Assembly: GCA_963827085.1 (NCBI GenBank)
Contig: CAWGZY010000002.1
Location: 558,001 to 622,000, forward strand
Source: JAGVPT01 sp963827085
Lineage (GTDB): Bacteria; Bacteroidota; Ignavibacteria; UBA10030; UBA8401
Reading direction: 5' to 3'
DNA: 64,000 nt
Below the pieces are notes generated by a model that searched no databases, was not told where the DNA came from, and saw only the letters and a program-made list of their open reading frames with translations. Numbering within the stretch: the first letter of the stretch is position 1; each line of letters begins with the position of its first letter. Shown piece after piece: positions 54,632 to 63,510 of the stretch. A program made the translations under genes and the position numbers.

Positions 54632-56710
54632 ATCAAAACACATACCTCTCACTTCAATTTTTTGCGCGCAAGGATATCTTTTCATTCGGTGTTGTGCTGC
54701 GCGATGCTGAGTCTGCATGGCATGACGACGCAAAGTCAAACAATCACTATCGACGGCTCTGCCGGCGGCAAGCGCTTTGACGGAATCGGCGCAGTGAGCG
54801 GAGGAGGAGCTACGTCGGTTTTATTGAAGGACTATCCGGAACCTCAACGGAGCCAGATTTTGGATCTTTTGTTCAAGCCGAATTTTGGAGCTTCGATCTC
54901 GGCATTGCTGGTTGAAATTCCCGGCGACGGCAATTCAACCCAGGGATCGGAGGCAAGTCACATGCATTCAAGGGATGATGAGAACTACACCAGAGGCTAC
55001 GAATGGTGGCTCATGAGCGAAGCCAGAAAAAGAAATCCAACGATTACTCTGGACGCTAATGCCTGGGGATGTCCCAAGTGGATCGGCAACGGCAATTTCT
55101 GGTCGCAGGACATGTGCGATTATGACGCCAAATGGATCAAAGGCCTGAAAAATGTTTATGGGATCGATTTGAATGCCATCGGCTGCCGCAACGAAAAGGG
55201 GGTCAGCGAAGATTTCGTGAAAAAGTTTCGCGCGACGCTCAACAGCAATGGTCTGTCCAATGTTAAAATTCATGCTTTTGACAATTGGGGAAAAGAAAAG
55301 TTCGAGTGGTGCAAGGACATGAGAACCGATTCGGTCTTAAGGGCTGCGGTGGACATTATGAGTGCTCATACGATGAATGATATGCCTGCACCGGCAGATG
55401 CTATAAAATTGAGCGAGGACCTGGGTAAACCGATCTGGAATTCGGAAGAACATGTTTACAAAAAAGGGTTTGACTGTGAAATTAGTTTGGTAGAATCGTT
55501 CAACAAAAATTTCATCGAAAGCGGCGTCACCATGATCGTGAACTGGTTCCTTATCGCTTCCACATACAGCATAGAACCATTTCCGGAAGACCCGGCCATG
55601 ATGGTCGCGCGCGAACCCTGGAGCGGATATTATTACACACGACCCGTGCTTTGGGGATATGCGCATTACGGACAGTTCTGCCAGACCGGCTGGCAATACG
55701 TAAACGGAGCGTGCGGTAAATTACCGGAGGGGGGAACGTATGTTACCTTGAAGTCACCGGGAACTGATTACAGCATTATTGTCGAGACGAAGACTGCTAA
55801 AACGAGTCAAAAGATTTCACTCGTCGTGAGCGGCGGATTGTCCTCCCAAAAATTGTGCGTATGGCGAAGCAATGCTGACGAACAATTTATCAGGTTGAAT
55901 GATGTTACTCCTGTTAATGGTAAATTTGACATCGTGTTGGAACCTGAATCAATTTATTCGCTCTCCACGACTACGGGGCAACAGAAAGGTTCGTTTGCCG
56001 ATGTTCCGGTTTCCAAACCGTTCCCATTCCCCTATTATGAAACATTTGATGAGTATGAAAACGCAAGTGCCTGGGGGTACTTACCACATTACACTGCCGA
56101 TATTGCGGGAGTTTTCGAAATTGCAGATCGTCCGGACAACAAAGGGAAATGTTTACGGCAGGTTATCGGTGAAGGATCTCAAAGCTGGGCGCCCGAATGG
56201 ATGCCATACACCATCATAGGCGATCGGAACTGGAAAGATTATGAAGTGCTTGCCGATGTTTCACTCAACAATGAAGGTTGGGCCGGCGTCATGGGCCATG
56301 TCATTGGCACGGGTAACGGCTATGGGTGCAAGCCGAATGGGTATTTCATGAGTCTCTCGGCAGATGGCACTTGCTCTTTGTATGTTTCCAAGCAGGATGA
56401 AAAAACTGAACTGGGCACGCTTCTGGCAACGGGAAAAGCATCCGGTATTGCGGCAAACCAATGGCACACTCTTATGCTTAGTTTTTCTGGTGCTGGCATC
56501 AAAGGTTTTGTGGATGGAATTCAGATTTTGGCTGCCGCCGATTCCACGTTTTCAGAGGGTATGGCAGGCCTCGTTGCGGGAAGCAGGAATAGAACAAACA
56601 ATACTGCACTATTTGATAATCTTGTCGTAAAATCATCCGGAGAGACTCTTTCGGGCCCCAGCGTTTTTTCAGACAAAGTGCATCCCATGTACGAACCGGT
56701 TGTAAAATAA
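54632..56710 (+). CDS. GH59-like galactocerebrosidase-type beta-galactosidase
   Basis: About 692 residues. ITIDGSAGGKRFDGIGAVSG, then GGATSVLLKDYPEPQRSQIL and DLLFKPNFGASIS, is the GH59 opening. Catalytic acid Glu in GCRNEKGVSED (about residue 188), nucleophile Glu in WNSEEHVYKKG (about 272), and a C-terminal lectin-like domain (FADVPVSKPFPFPYYETFDE, then NWKDYEVLADVSL). In animals the family hydrolyses galactosylceramide; bacterial members are thought to act on beta-galactosides. The start codon is uncertain: AAAGGAG ends at 54625, directly before TTG at 54626, but is 6 bases before an ATC at 54632; the signal peptide (FLRARISFHSVLCCAMLSLH) fits either. Confidence 0.82.
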   Translation: MKTHTSHFNFLRARISFHSVLCCAMLSLHGMTTQSQTITIDGSAGGKRFDGIGAVSGGGATSVLLKDYPEPQRSQILDLLFKPNFGASISALLVEIPGDGNSTQGSEASHMHSRDDENYTRGYEWWLMSEARKRNPTITLDANAWGCPKWIGNGNFWSQDMCDYDAKWIKGLKNVYGIDLNAIGCRNEKGVSEDFVKKFRATLNSNGLSNVKIHAFDNWGKEKFEWCKDMRTDSVLRAAVDIMSAHTMNDMPAPADAIKLSEDLGKPIWNSEEHVYKKGFDCEISLVESFNKNFIESGVTMIVNWFLIASTYSIEPFPEDPAMMVAREPWSGYYYTRPVLWGYAHYGQFCQTGWQYVNGACGKLPEGGTYVTLKSPGTDYSIIVETKTAKTSQKISLVVSGGLSSQKLCVWRSNADEQFIRLNDVTPVNGKFDIVLEPESIYSLSTTTGQQKGSFADVPVSKPFPFPYYETFDEYENASAWGYLPHYTADIAGVFEIADRPDNKGKCLRQVIGEGSQSWAPEWMPYTIIGDRNWKDYEVLADVSLNNEGWAGVMGHVIGTGNGYGCKPNGYFMSLSADGTCSLYVSKQDEKTELGTLLATGKASGIAANQWHTLMLSFSGAGIKGFVDGIQILAAADSTFSEGMAGLVAGSRNRTNNTALFDNLVVKSSGETLSGPSVFSDKVHPMYEPVVK

Positions 56711-56718
56711 AATCTAAT

Positions 56719-56886
56719 AGAAGAATTCATGAAGGAAGCGTTCCACTCAACACAAGACACGCCCCTTGCCAAAGGGCATCCTCCGAAGGAGTCCGTTGGA
56801 CCTTCGGGAAAATCCCTTCTGTGTGTGAGCGTGTGGCGAAAGCGAGAGGGGTTGGGGGTGTGTTAAAAAAGATTTTTGCATAACAT
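56719..56886. mobile_element. MITE-like dispersed element, copy 2 (inverted)
   Basis: Read on the minus strand it starts ATGTTATGCAAAAATC and TTTTTTAACACACCCCC, continues CCCCTCTCGCTTTCGCC and ends CTTCATGAATTCTTCT, matching copy 1 at both ends. No ORF. Confidence 0.6.
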
Positions 56887-56895
56887 CAGTTAAAA

Positions 56896-56972
56896 AGATG
56901 TCGGACACCTTATCCAAAACATCACGAAATGTTGAACAATTTTATAGCTAAATCGAGGAGGTGTCTGACAGC
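56896..56972. repeat. Short inverted repeat (TGTCxGACACCT)
   Basis: AGATGTCGGACACCTT at the left and GAGGTGTCTGACAGCT at the right form an inverted pair about 77 bases apart end to end. It lies 40 bases before the first barrel-type paralog gene and may be a remnant REP or IS end. Confidence 0.45.
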
Positions 56973-57013
56973 TCCTCAAACTGTACAACACGAACATTAA
57001 TGAATAGATAACC

Positions 57014-58888
57014 ATGAAAAAATTCGCACTTGCTCTGGCAATTCTTATTGGGGCAGCCGCACCTGTCGTTCCGGGCAATGGCTATAAGAATTTTACGGTC
57101 GCTGTCTATGCCCGCGCTTACGAAGTGCGAAAAATGGACAGCCTCCAATGGCTCGAACCGGTATGGAACGAAATATGTCAGCAGGTACATGTCGACAAAA
57201 TCTACCTTGAGACACATCGCGACCAGATACTTGTCGACGAGAAAACGATCGAGTCGGCCAAGAAGTTTTTCGAAACACGCGGCGTAAAAGTTGCCGGGGG
57301 AATTACGTTTACGATTAATGAAAGCAACCGTTATCAGACTTTTTGTTACACGAACCCCGAGTCCCGGAAAAGAGTACAAGAAATTGCGGAGTATACCGCA
57401 AAGCATTTTGATGAAATTATTCTTGATGACTTTTTCTTCACCAACTGCAAATGTGAACTCTGCATCAAAGCCAAAGGGAATTTAAGTTGGACCCAATACC
57501 GCCTGAAGCTGATGACTGAAGCGGCGCAGAATCTGGTGATAAAACCTGCCAAAGCAATAAACCCTAAAGTAAAAATCGTAATCAAATTTCCAAATTGGTA
57601 CGAACATTTCCAGGGACTCGGGTTTAATCTGGAAACTGAACCAAAATTATTCGACGGAATCTACACCGGAACGGAAACGCGCGACCCGATCCACAGCGGA
57701 CAACATCTTCAGCAATATGAAAGCTATCTCATTTACCGCTACTTCGAGAACATTAAACCGGGCGGAAACGGCGGCGGATGGGTCGACCCCGGCGGTACGC
57801 CATACATGGACCGGTACGCAGAACAGCTTTGGATGACGCTTTTTGCTCAAGCCCCCGAGATTACGTTGTTCGACTTCCGGCAATTGCAGCGACCCATCAA
57901 AACAAGCGACCGAGCCGAATGGCAAGGATTGCACACCAGTTTCGACTTCGACGAAATGATCAAACCGATCCAGCTCGAAAACGGAACAACGGTCACGCCC
58001 ACAACGATCGCTCGCGCTGCCGGCTATACGTTCGAACGCGTTGACTCGGTGCTAGGAAAATTAGGGAATCCGATAGGCGTTAGAAGCTATAAGCCGATTA
58101 ATTCATTAGGGGAGGATTTCCTTCAGAATTTCCTTGGTATGGCAGGAATCCCGATGAACCTTGTCCCTGAATTTCCTGCCGAAGCGAAAATGATGTTGCT
58201 CACAGAATCGGCGAAGTATGACCCTCTTATTGTAGACAAAATCAAAGCGCAGCTCATCGCCGGAAAAAATGTTACGATAACGTCGGGATTACTCAGGGCG
58301 CTGCAGGGCAAAGGAATTGAAGATATTGTGGAACTCCAATACACCAATAGAAAAATAACGACAAAAGAATTTGTTGTCGGCTGGCAGGGCGCTTGCCAGT
58401 CAAAAGAAAAAATATTGATCCCTCAGATACAGTATCTTACGAACGATTCCTGGGAGGATATTTCATCTATTGCGTCGGGGACCGGATCACCAATTCTCCA
58501 CCAGGCTCGGTACGCCAACGGTTCACTTTTTGTGCTCACAATTCCCGATAATTTTGGCGATCTGTACAATTTTCCGCCTGAAGTGTTGAACAGAATCAGA
58601 AGCGTGCTCTCCGAGGACGTCAAAGTCCGCATTGAAGGCCCGGCGCAGGTAGGTCTCTTCGTTTATGACAACGGCACGTTTATCGTAGAATCCTTTCTGC
58701 CGGAAAATGTTAGCATCAAAATCATTACCAATAAACAGATCAACAAACTCAAGAATGTTCTTACCGGTGAAGAGTTTACCGGCAATCCTGCTCAAGCAGC
58801 GCAGATATGGGGCCGGGAAAAAGAAGAAATAGAGACATTCGACATTACTATCAAACCTCATTCTTACATTGTGTTTCAGGGGAGATAG
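57014..58888 (+). CDS. Exported barrel-type protein of unknown function (paralog A)
   Basis: 624 residues. Signal peptide MKKFALALAILIGAAAPVVP. The first 350 residues look like a (beta/alpha)8 barrel: VAVYARAYEV, KIYLETHRDQ, FFETRGVKVAGGITF and HFDEIILDDFFFTNC, with acidic D138/D139 and a cysteine cluster C145/C147/C150, then KIVIKFPNWYEHFQG and TGTETRDP. Residues about 355-450 resemble a GATase-like Rossmann domain as in GH42-type proteins (MMLLTESAKYDPLIV, TSGLLRALQGKGI), then a beta C-terminal part (IETFDITIKPHSYIVFQG). I do not recognise the family. Its place between GH59 and GH35-like genes suggests a glycosidase or a deacylase of the same pathway. Confidence 0.75.
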   Translation: MKKFALALAILIGAAAPVVPGNGYKNFTVAVYARAYEVRKMDSLQWLEPVWNEICQQVHVDKIYLETHRDQILVDEKTIESAKKFFETRGVKVAGGITFTINESNRYQTFCYTNPESRKRVQEIAEYTAKHFDEIILDDFFFTNCKCELCIKAKGNLSWTQYRLKLMTEAAQNLVIKPAKAINPKVKIVIKFPNWYEHFQGLGFNLETEPKLFDGIYTGTETRDPIHSGQHLQQYESYLIYRYFENIKPGGNGGGWVDPGGTPYMDRYAEQLWMTLFAQAPEITLFDFRQLQRPIKTSDRAEWQGLHTSFDFDEMIKPIQLENGTTVTPTTIARAAGYTFERVDSVLGKLGNPIGVRSYKPINSLGEDFLQNFLGMAGIPMNLVPEFPAEAKMMLLTESAKYDPLIVDKIKAQLIAGKNVTITSGLLRALQGKGIEDIVELQYTNRKITTKEFVVGWQGACQSKEKILIPQIQYLTNDSWEDISSIASGTGSPILHQARYANGSLFVLTIPDNFGDLYNFPPEVLNRIRSVLSEDVKVRIEGPAQVGLFVYDNGTFIVESFLPENVSIKIITNKQINKLKNVLTGEEFTGNPAQAAQIWGREKEEIETFDITIKPHSYIVFQGR

Positions 58889-58940
58889 TTTTTAACGGTA
58901 CATTTGAAATAGGCCAACTAATAATAGAAACATAATTCAT

Positions 58941-60800
58941 ATGAACCCTACATTTTTTGGCAGAAGAATTAGATTTTCTCTTATCGCTGTCATAGTTCTT
59001 ACTCAGGTAGCTACGTTGGCTTCCGCGCAAGAAAAAACAGAAGCGAAAGGAAATACAACGGGCTACCAGAACTTCAACGTCGAGGTGTTTTGCTGTATTC
59101 AGGACGAGCAAAAAATGATAGCCGACCCTCAATGGCTTGAAGAGAGCTGGAACTTAATCACCCGTTCCATCAACATTAGCAAGGTGTATGTTGAGACGTA
59201 CAGGGATAATGAAACAATGCCGGAAGCAAATGTTAAGAAACTCAAAAACTTCTTCGCAAGCAGAGGCGTCAAGGTGTCGGGCGGTATTATGGCGTCTGTC
59301 GCCGGTCCTCCCGGCGACCGCCTCAACGGGTTCTGCTACTCGAATCCCGCTGACCGGGAAAAGTTCAGAAAAATTGTGGCGTACACTGCTTCCCTTTTCG
59401 ATGAAATTATTTTTGACGACCTGTTCATATTCAATTGCCAATGCGATTTGTGCCAAAAGGCTAAAGGAAACTTGACCTGGGCAGAATATCGACTGAAGGT
59501 TATGAAGGAGGTCGGAGAGAACCTTGTTGTCAAGAATGCCCGGAGTGTCAATCCGAACGTTCATCTCATTTTCAAGCCGCCGAATTGGTACGAACAATAT
59601 CAGTTTTCAGGATACAACCTTGAATCGCAGCCACGGGTTTTTGATGAGATCCGAGCCGGCACTGAAACAAGGGATCCGGAAAACACCGTTCAGCACCTTC
59701 AACAGTATCAGAGCTACGGCATCATGCGCTACTTTGAGCACATTAAGCCCGGTAAGTTTGGCGGCGGCTGGGTTGATGTCGGACAGCGTCAGACGATAAA
59801 CCGGTACACCGAACAAATTGAGAATACCTTGTTTGCCAAACCGAAGGCAATCATCCATTGGAGCTACGGAAGTTTAGTCGAAACAATAAATACCCCTGAC
59901 GGAAAAACAAAAATGCTCAGCCCCATTGCCGAGGCAGCCGGGTATACATTCGACAAACTCGATGCTTTTCTTGGAAAACTCGGGGAACCGTATGGCGTTG
60001 CCGCGTACAAACCCTACCATTCTTCGGGCGAAATGTATATTCATAACTACGTTGGGATGGTTGGTGTACCTATGGATTTGTATCCTGACTTTCCCGACGA
60101 CCGCGGAACAATTTTTCTAACAGAGCACGCGAAGTTTGATACTGAGATCGTCAGTAAGATTACCAAACATCTTAACGAAGACAAAACGGTCATCATAACT
60201 TCGGGCCTCCTTAAGGCGCTACAAGGAAAGGGGATCGAGAAAATTCTGGAGGTCGAGTACACGGGACGAAAAGCACTGGTAAACCAATTCACATATCGGC
60301 GGTTCATGGATGAAGAGCCTGCGAACATCTACTTTTCCGACACTGAAATTCTTATTCCGGAGTTGGCTTACGGATTGGTGGCTTCGGAAGAAATCATTCA
60401 GGCAATCTATAAAGGGAATAACCGCTATTCCATGCTTTTACAGGTCAGAGGCTTGAAAAAAGGCAAGTTTTATGTCCTCACGGTGCCCGAGAACTTTGAC
60501 GATCTGTACCATCTCCCCAAGGAAGTACTTTCTCAGATCAGAAGAGTTCTAATGGAGGAAATTCCTGTTTATCTTGACAGCCCAAGCCAGATATGCCTGT
60601 TCGCATACAACAATAACACATTCATCGCCCAGTCATATCAACCCTTCCCGACACGATACAACATCGTCATTAAAAAAGCGGGCGCAAAGCTATTCGATAT
60701 TGTGTCGGGTCGAGAGTTGCACGGCTATGTGAACGGAGCGACAACTGTTTTCGAAGTGTTGCAACAACCTCGAACATATAATGTGTACAGGTTCGAATAA
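58941..60800 (+). CDS. Exported barrel-type protein of unknown function (paralog B)
   Basis: 619 residues, clearly paralogous to the preceding protein across its full length. Signal peptide FSLIAVIVLTQVATLASAQ. Shared core: FDEIIFDDLFIFNCQCDLCQ with D159/D160 and C166/C168/C171, KAKGNLTWAEYRLKVM, PPNWYEQYQFSGYNLESQP, TGTETRDPENTVQHLQQYQ and TSGLLKALQGKGIEKIL. Paralog A has HSGQHLQQYESY in the same place. A 52-base gap separates the two genes. Their divergence suggests different but related substrates. Strict conservation of the Asp-Asp and CxCxxC elements points to an active or metal-binding site. No family can be named. Confidence 0.75.
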   Translation: MNPTFFGRRIRFSLIAVIVLTQVATLASAQEKTEAKGNTTGYQNFNVEVFCCIQDEQKMIADPQWLEESWNLITRSINISKVYVETYRDNETMPEANVKKLKNFFASRGVKVSGGIMASVAGPPGDRLNGFCYSNPADREKFRKIVAYTASLFDEIIFDDLFIFNCQCDLCQKAKGNLTWAEYRLKVMKEVGENLVVKNARSVNPNVHLIFKPPNWYEQYQFSGYNLESQPRVFDEIRAGTETRDPENTVQHLQQYQSYGIMRYFEHIKPGKFGGGWVDVGQRQTINRYTEQIENTLFAKPKAIIHWSYGSLVETINTPDGKTKMLSPIAEAAGYTFDKLDAFLGKLGEPYGVAAYKPYHSSGEMYIHNYVGMVGVPMDLYPDFPDDRGTIFLTEHAKFDTEIVSKITKHLNEDKTVIITSGLLKALQGKGIEKILEVEYTGRKALVNQFTYRRFMDEEPANIYFSDTEILIPELAYGLVASEEIIQAIYKGNNRYSMLLQVRGLKKGKFYVLTVPENFDDLYHLPKEVLSQIRRVLMEEIPVYLDSPSQICLFAYNNNTFIAQSYQPFPTRYNIVIKKAGAKLFDIVSGRELHGYVNGATTVFEVLQQPRTYNVYRFE

Positions 60801-60831
60801 ATAATAACTGATGTTACGCAAACCATTGAAT

Positions 60832-61248
60832 GATCCACGAAGTTCACAAAGAGCACGAAGAGGGCTTATTTAATTCCTTGTGAAAGAAAGTAATCCATTT
60901 CAAAAAGCGGTTCTAAGCTTTCGTGTTCTTCGTGGATACTTTACAATGGCGTAACGTGAGTCAATTGAATGGTCCACGAAGGTCACAAAAAGCACGAAGA
61001 GGGCTTATTTAATTCCTTGTGAAGGAAAGTAATCCATTTCAAAAAGCGATTCTAAGCTTTCGTGTTCTTCGTGGATACTTTACAATGGCGTAACGTGAGT
61101 CAATTGAATGGTCCACGAAGTTCACAAAGAGTACGAAGAGGGTTTATTTAATTCCTTGTGAAAGAAAGTAATCCATTTCAAAAAGCGGTTCTAAGCTTTC
61201 GTGTTCTTCGTGGACACTTTACAATGGCGTAACGTGAGTTAGATGTGG
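60832..61248. repeat. Tandem repeat, 139-bp unit, three copies
   Basis: Units start at 60832, 60971 and 61110. Each contains TCCACGAAGTTCACAAAGAG at the left and CTTTCGTGTTCTTCGTGGA at the right, forming a palindrome, with AATTCCTTGTGAAAGAAAG between and ACAATGGCGTAACGTGAGT at the end. Differences among copies are only a few bases, so the amplification is recent. No ORF. Confidence 0.85.
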
Positions 61249-61260
61249 GGCGAGAAAAGG

Positions 61261-61326
61261 AAAGAAACTGCGACATTTCACATCGCTGTCAAGCGACATT
61301 CCTGCATTGTGTTTCAGGGTAGATAA
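61261..61326 (+). pseudogene. 3' ghost of a third barrel-type paralog
   Basis: The frame KETATFHIAVKRHSCIVFQG then R and TAA matches the C-terminus of paralog A (EEIETFDITIKPHSYIVFQG then R). Nothing upstream fits the rest of the gene; the 139-bp tandem repeats lie in its place. Confidence 0.6.
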
Positions 61327-61377
61327 TGCCAATACGAGACAACAATCAAGAACATGAAGGACTCACACACGCTGCCA

Positions 61378-61566
61378 AATTTTTTTTTGACACACATGTC
61401 CTTGCCGCAGAGGAGATCTCAACGTATGAATCTCAGACATCCCCTCTGTGTGTTGGCAAGCGGGTAAGAGAGAGGGGATTGAGGGGTGTGTGTTGACGCT
61501 AATAAATCTCCCCGACGCAAGCGTCGAGGAATTCTTTCGATTAAATTTTCAGTTCATGAATTCTCT
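61378..61566. mobile_element. MITE-like dispersed element, copy 3
   Basis: TTTTTTGACACACATG at the left, a core with ATCCCCTCTGTGTGTTGGCA and GAGAGGGGATTGAGGGGTGTG, and TTCATGAATTCTCT at the right, matching copies 1 and 2 in order. A local stem CCCCGACGCAAGCGTCGAGG sits inside. No ORF. Confidence 0.55.
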
Positions 61567-61648
61567 ATGATGCAAAACTTCACTGATTAAATAATGGGAG
61601 TTCCATGCAGCCTTCATGTAAAAGAGAAACCAAAAAAAGGAATACGCA

Positions 61649-63274
61649 ATGAAAAAATATTCAACGATCCTAAATCTTGTCTTGATACATATCCTAACGA
61701 TGAACGCTTGGATCGCGTTGGGCCAAGTCGGTGGCGGAATGATGCCGCAGATTGTTGAGAAGGATGGACGTCATGCCCTTCTTGTGGATGGGCAGCCGTT
61801 CTTCATGCTCGGCGGGCAGGCACATAACTCCAGTGGCTGGCCCGGCATGTTGCCGCAGGTGTGGTCGGCGGTCAAAACAATTCACGCCAACACTCTCGAG
61901 ATTCCAATCTACTGGGAACAGATCGAAGCACAGCCCGGGAAGTTTGATTTTTCGCTGGTGGATACTTTGCTGAAGCAAGCGCGGGATCATAATGTACATC
62001 TTGTCCTTCTCTGGTTCGCGACTTGGAAAAACGGCAGCAATCATTATATGCCCGAATGGATGAAGCGTGATGCCGTGAAGTATCCCAACATTACCGGCCG
62101 GAACGGACACCCTGTTGATTCGCCTTCGCCGCATACGCAGGCCGCGATGGAAACCGATGCGAAGGCGTTTGCAGCGGTGATGGGATATTTGAAGGAGGCC
62201 GACCCGCAGCATACGGTTCTGATGGTTCAGGTGGAAAATGAATCCGGATCATGGAACAGTGTGCGGGATTACTCCGCAGCTGCCCAGAAACTATTTGAGG
62301 GCAACGTGCCGGCGGAACTTCTCAGGCCCGAGATCCTCAAGCAGTTGAATAAACCTATAAACTCCAGAGGAACCTGGCAGGAGGTATTCGGGAACGATGC
62401 GGATGAATATTTTCATGCCTGGTCAGTTGCCCGGTACGTCGGGTATGTTGCTGCGGCAGGCAAAGCGGTGAATCCATTGCCCTTGTACGTCAATGCGGCG
62501 CTGCGCGATCCGCTCACCAATCCTCCTGCATCGACCTATGAAAGCGGCGGTCCGACCGATAATGTGATCCCGATTTGGAAAGCAGCCGCACCGGCAATCG
62601 ACTTGTTGGCTCCGGACATCTATCTGGCGGACAGCAAGCAAGGATTGAAGGTGATAGAGTTATACGATCGTCCCGATAATCCACTATTCGTGCCGGAGAC
62701 AGGATCGAGCGGCGAATATGCACGATACCTGTATGCAGTGCTCGCGCGCGGCGGAATAGGATTTTCTCCTTTTGGCATAGATAACAACGGGCGGGGCGAA
62801 GGAGACGCAGAAACAACGGCTCGCCTTGCGCCAATTGCACAGGAATACGCCATGGCCGGTCCCATGATGAGGGAACTGGCGAAATGGAGCTTTGATGGAA
62901 AAATCAAGGCAGTTGTGGAGCGTGAGGATCACGCCGAACAAACGATTGACCTCGGTATGTGGCAAGCCGTAGTGACATTCAGTGCAACGGGAGGACGCAC
63001 GGTGCAAGCCAATGCCAAACCGACCGGTAAAGCGATGGTGGTGCAGCTGGGTGAGAGCGAATTTATTCTGATCGGTGATCTGTGCCGCTTCACCTTTCGC
63101 CCTCTTGGCGCCGACGCCGGCAAGGCCTGGCAATATCTGAAAGTCGAAGAAGGAGAGTATGAAAATGGTGCGTTCAAGCTCTTGCGTATCCGCAACGGTG
63201 ATGAGACAGATTGGGGTGGACCGAGTTTTGGCGCCATGCCGTCCGTATTGCATGTAACGCTCATTCTACGGTGA
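61649..63274 (+). CDS. GH35-like beta-galactosidase with DUF5597 C-terminal domain
   Basis: 541 residues; AAGGA lies 8 bases before the ATG. Signal peptide LVLIHILTMNAWIALGQ. The barrel starts LLVDGQPFFMLGGQAHNSSG, followed by LEIPIYWEQIEAQPGKFDFS, the standard opening of GH35/GH42-like enzymes. The acid/base is E198 in VQVENESGSW and the nucleophile is E350 in FVPETGSSGEY. The C-terminal 170 residues match the DUF5597 beta-domain that accompanies such enzymes in Bacteroidota and Proteobacteria. Predicted to release terminal beta-galactose from short side-chain oligomers. Last plus-strand gene of the cluster. Confidence 0.88.
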   Translation: MKKYSTILNLVLIHILTMNAWIALGQVGGGMMPQIVEKDGRHALLVDGQPFFMLGGQAHNSSGWPGMLPQVWSAVKTIHANTLEIPIYWEQIEAQPGKFDFSLVDTLLKQARDHNVHLVLLWFATWKNGSNHYMPEWMKRDAVKYPNITGRNGHPVDSPSPHTQAAMETDAKAFAAVMGYLKEADPQHTVLMVQVENESGSWNSVRDYSAAAQKLFEGNVPAELLRPEILKQLNKPINSRGTWQEVFGNDADEYFHAWSVARYVGYVAAAGKAVNPLPLYVNAALRDPLTNPPASTYESGGPTDNVIPIWKAAAPAIDLLAPDIYLADSKQGLKVIELYDRPDNPLFVPETGSSGEYARYLYAVLARGGIGFSPFGIDNNGRGEGDAETTARLAPIAQEYAMAGPMMRELAKWSFDGKIKAVVEREDHAEQTIDLGMWQAVVTFSATGGRTVQANAKPTGKAMVVQLGESEFILIGDLCRFTFRPLGADAGKAWQYLKVEEGEYENGAFKLLRIRNGDETDWGGPSFGAMPSVLHVTLILR

Positions 63275-63510
63275 ATAAGCATTCCTATCTTGATTTTTCA
63301 ATGCTCATATTATTAGCGTACATGCGATTAGATGAAAGAGGATCTCAGCTGCCGGTTGAGGATTCCTATCAATTTCTCGCGGCAAAATAATCAAACGCCG
63401 GAAGTCGATATGAATAAAATAATTCGTATCCGGCCGGAGGGGTGTACGGTAAAACATTCCACCCGCTATTCTTGCCGCTTGAATATTTGTCCTCCAATAG
63501 TTGACGATAG

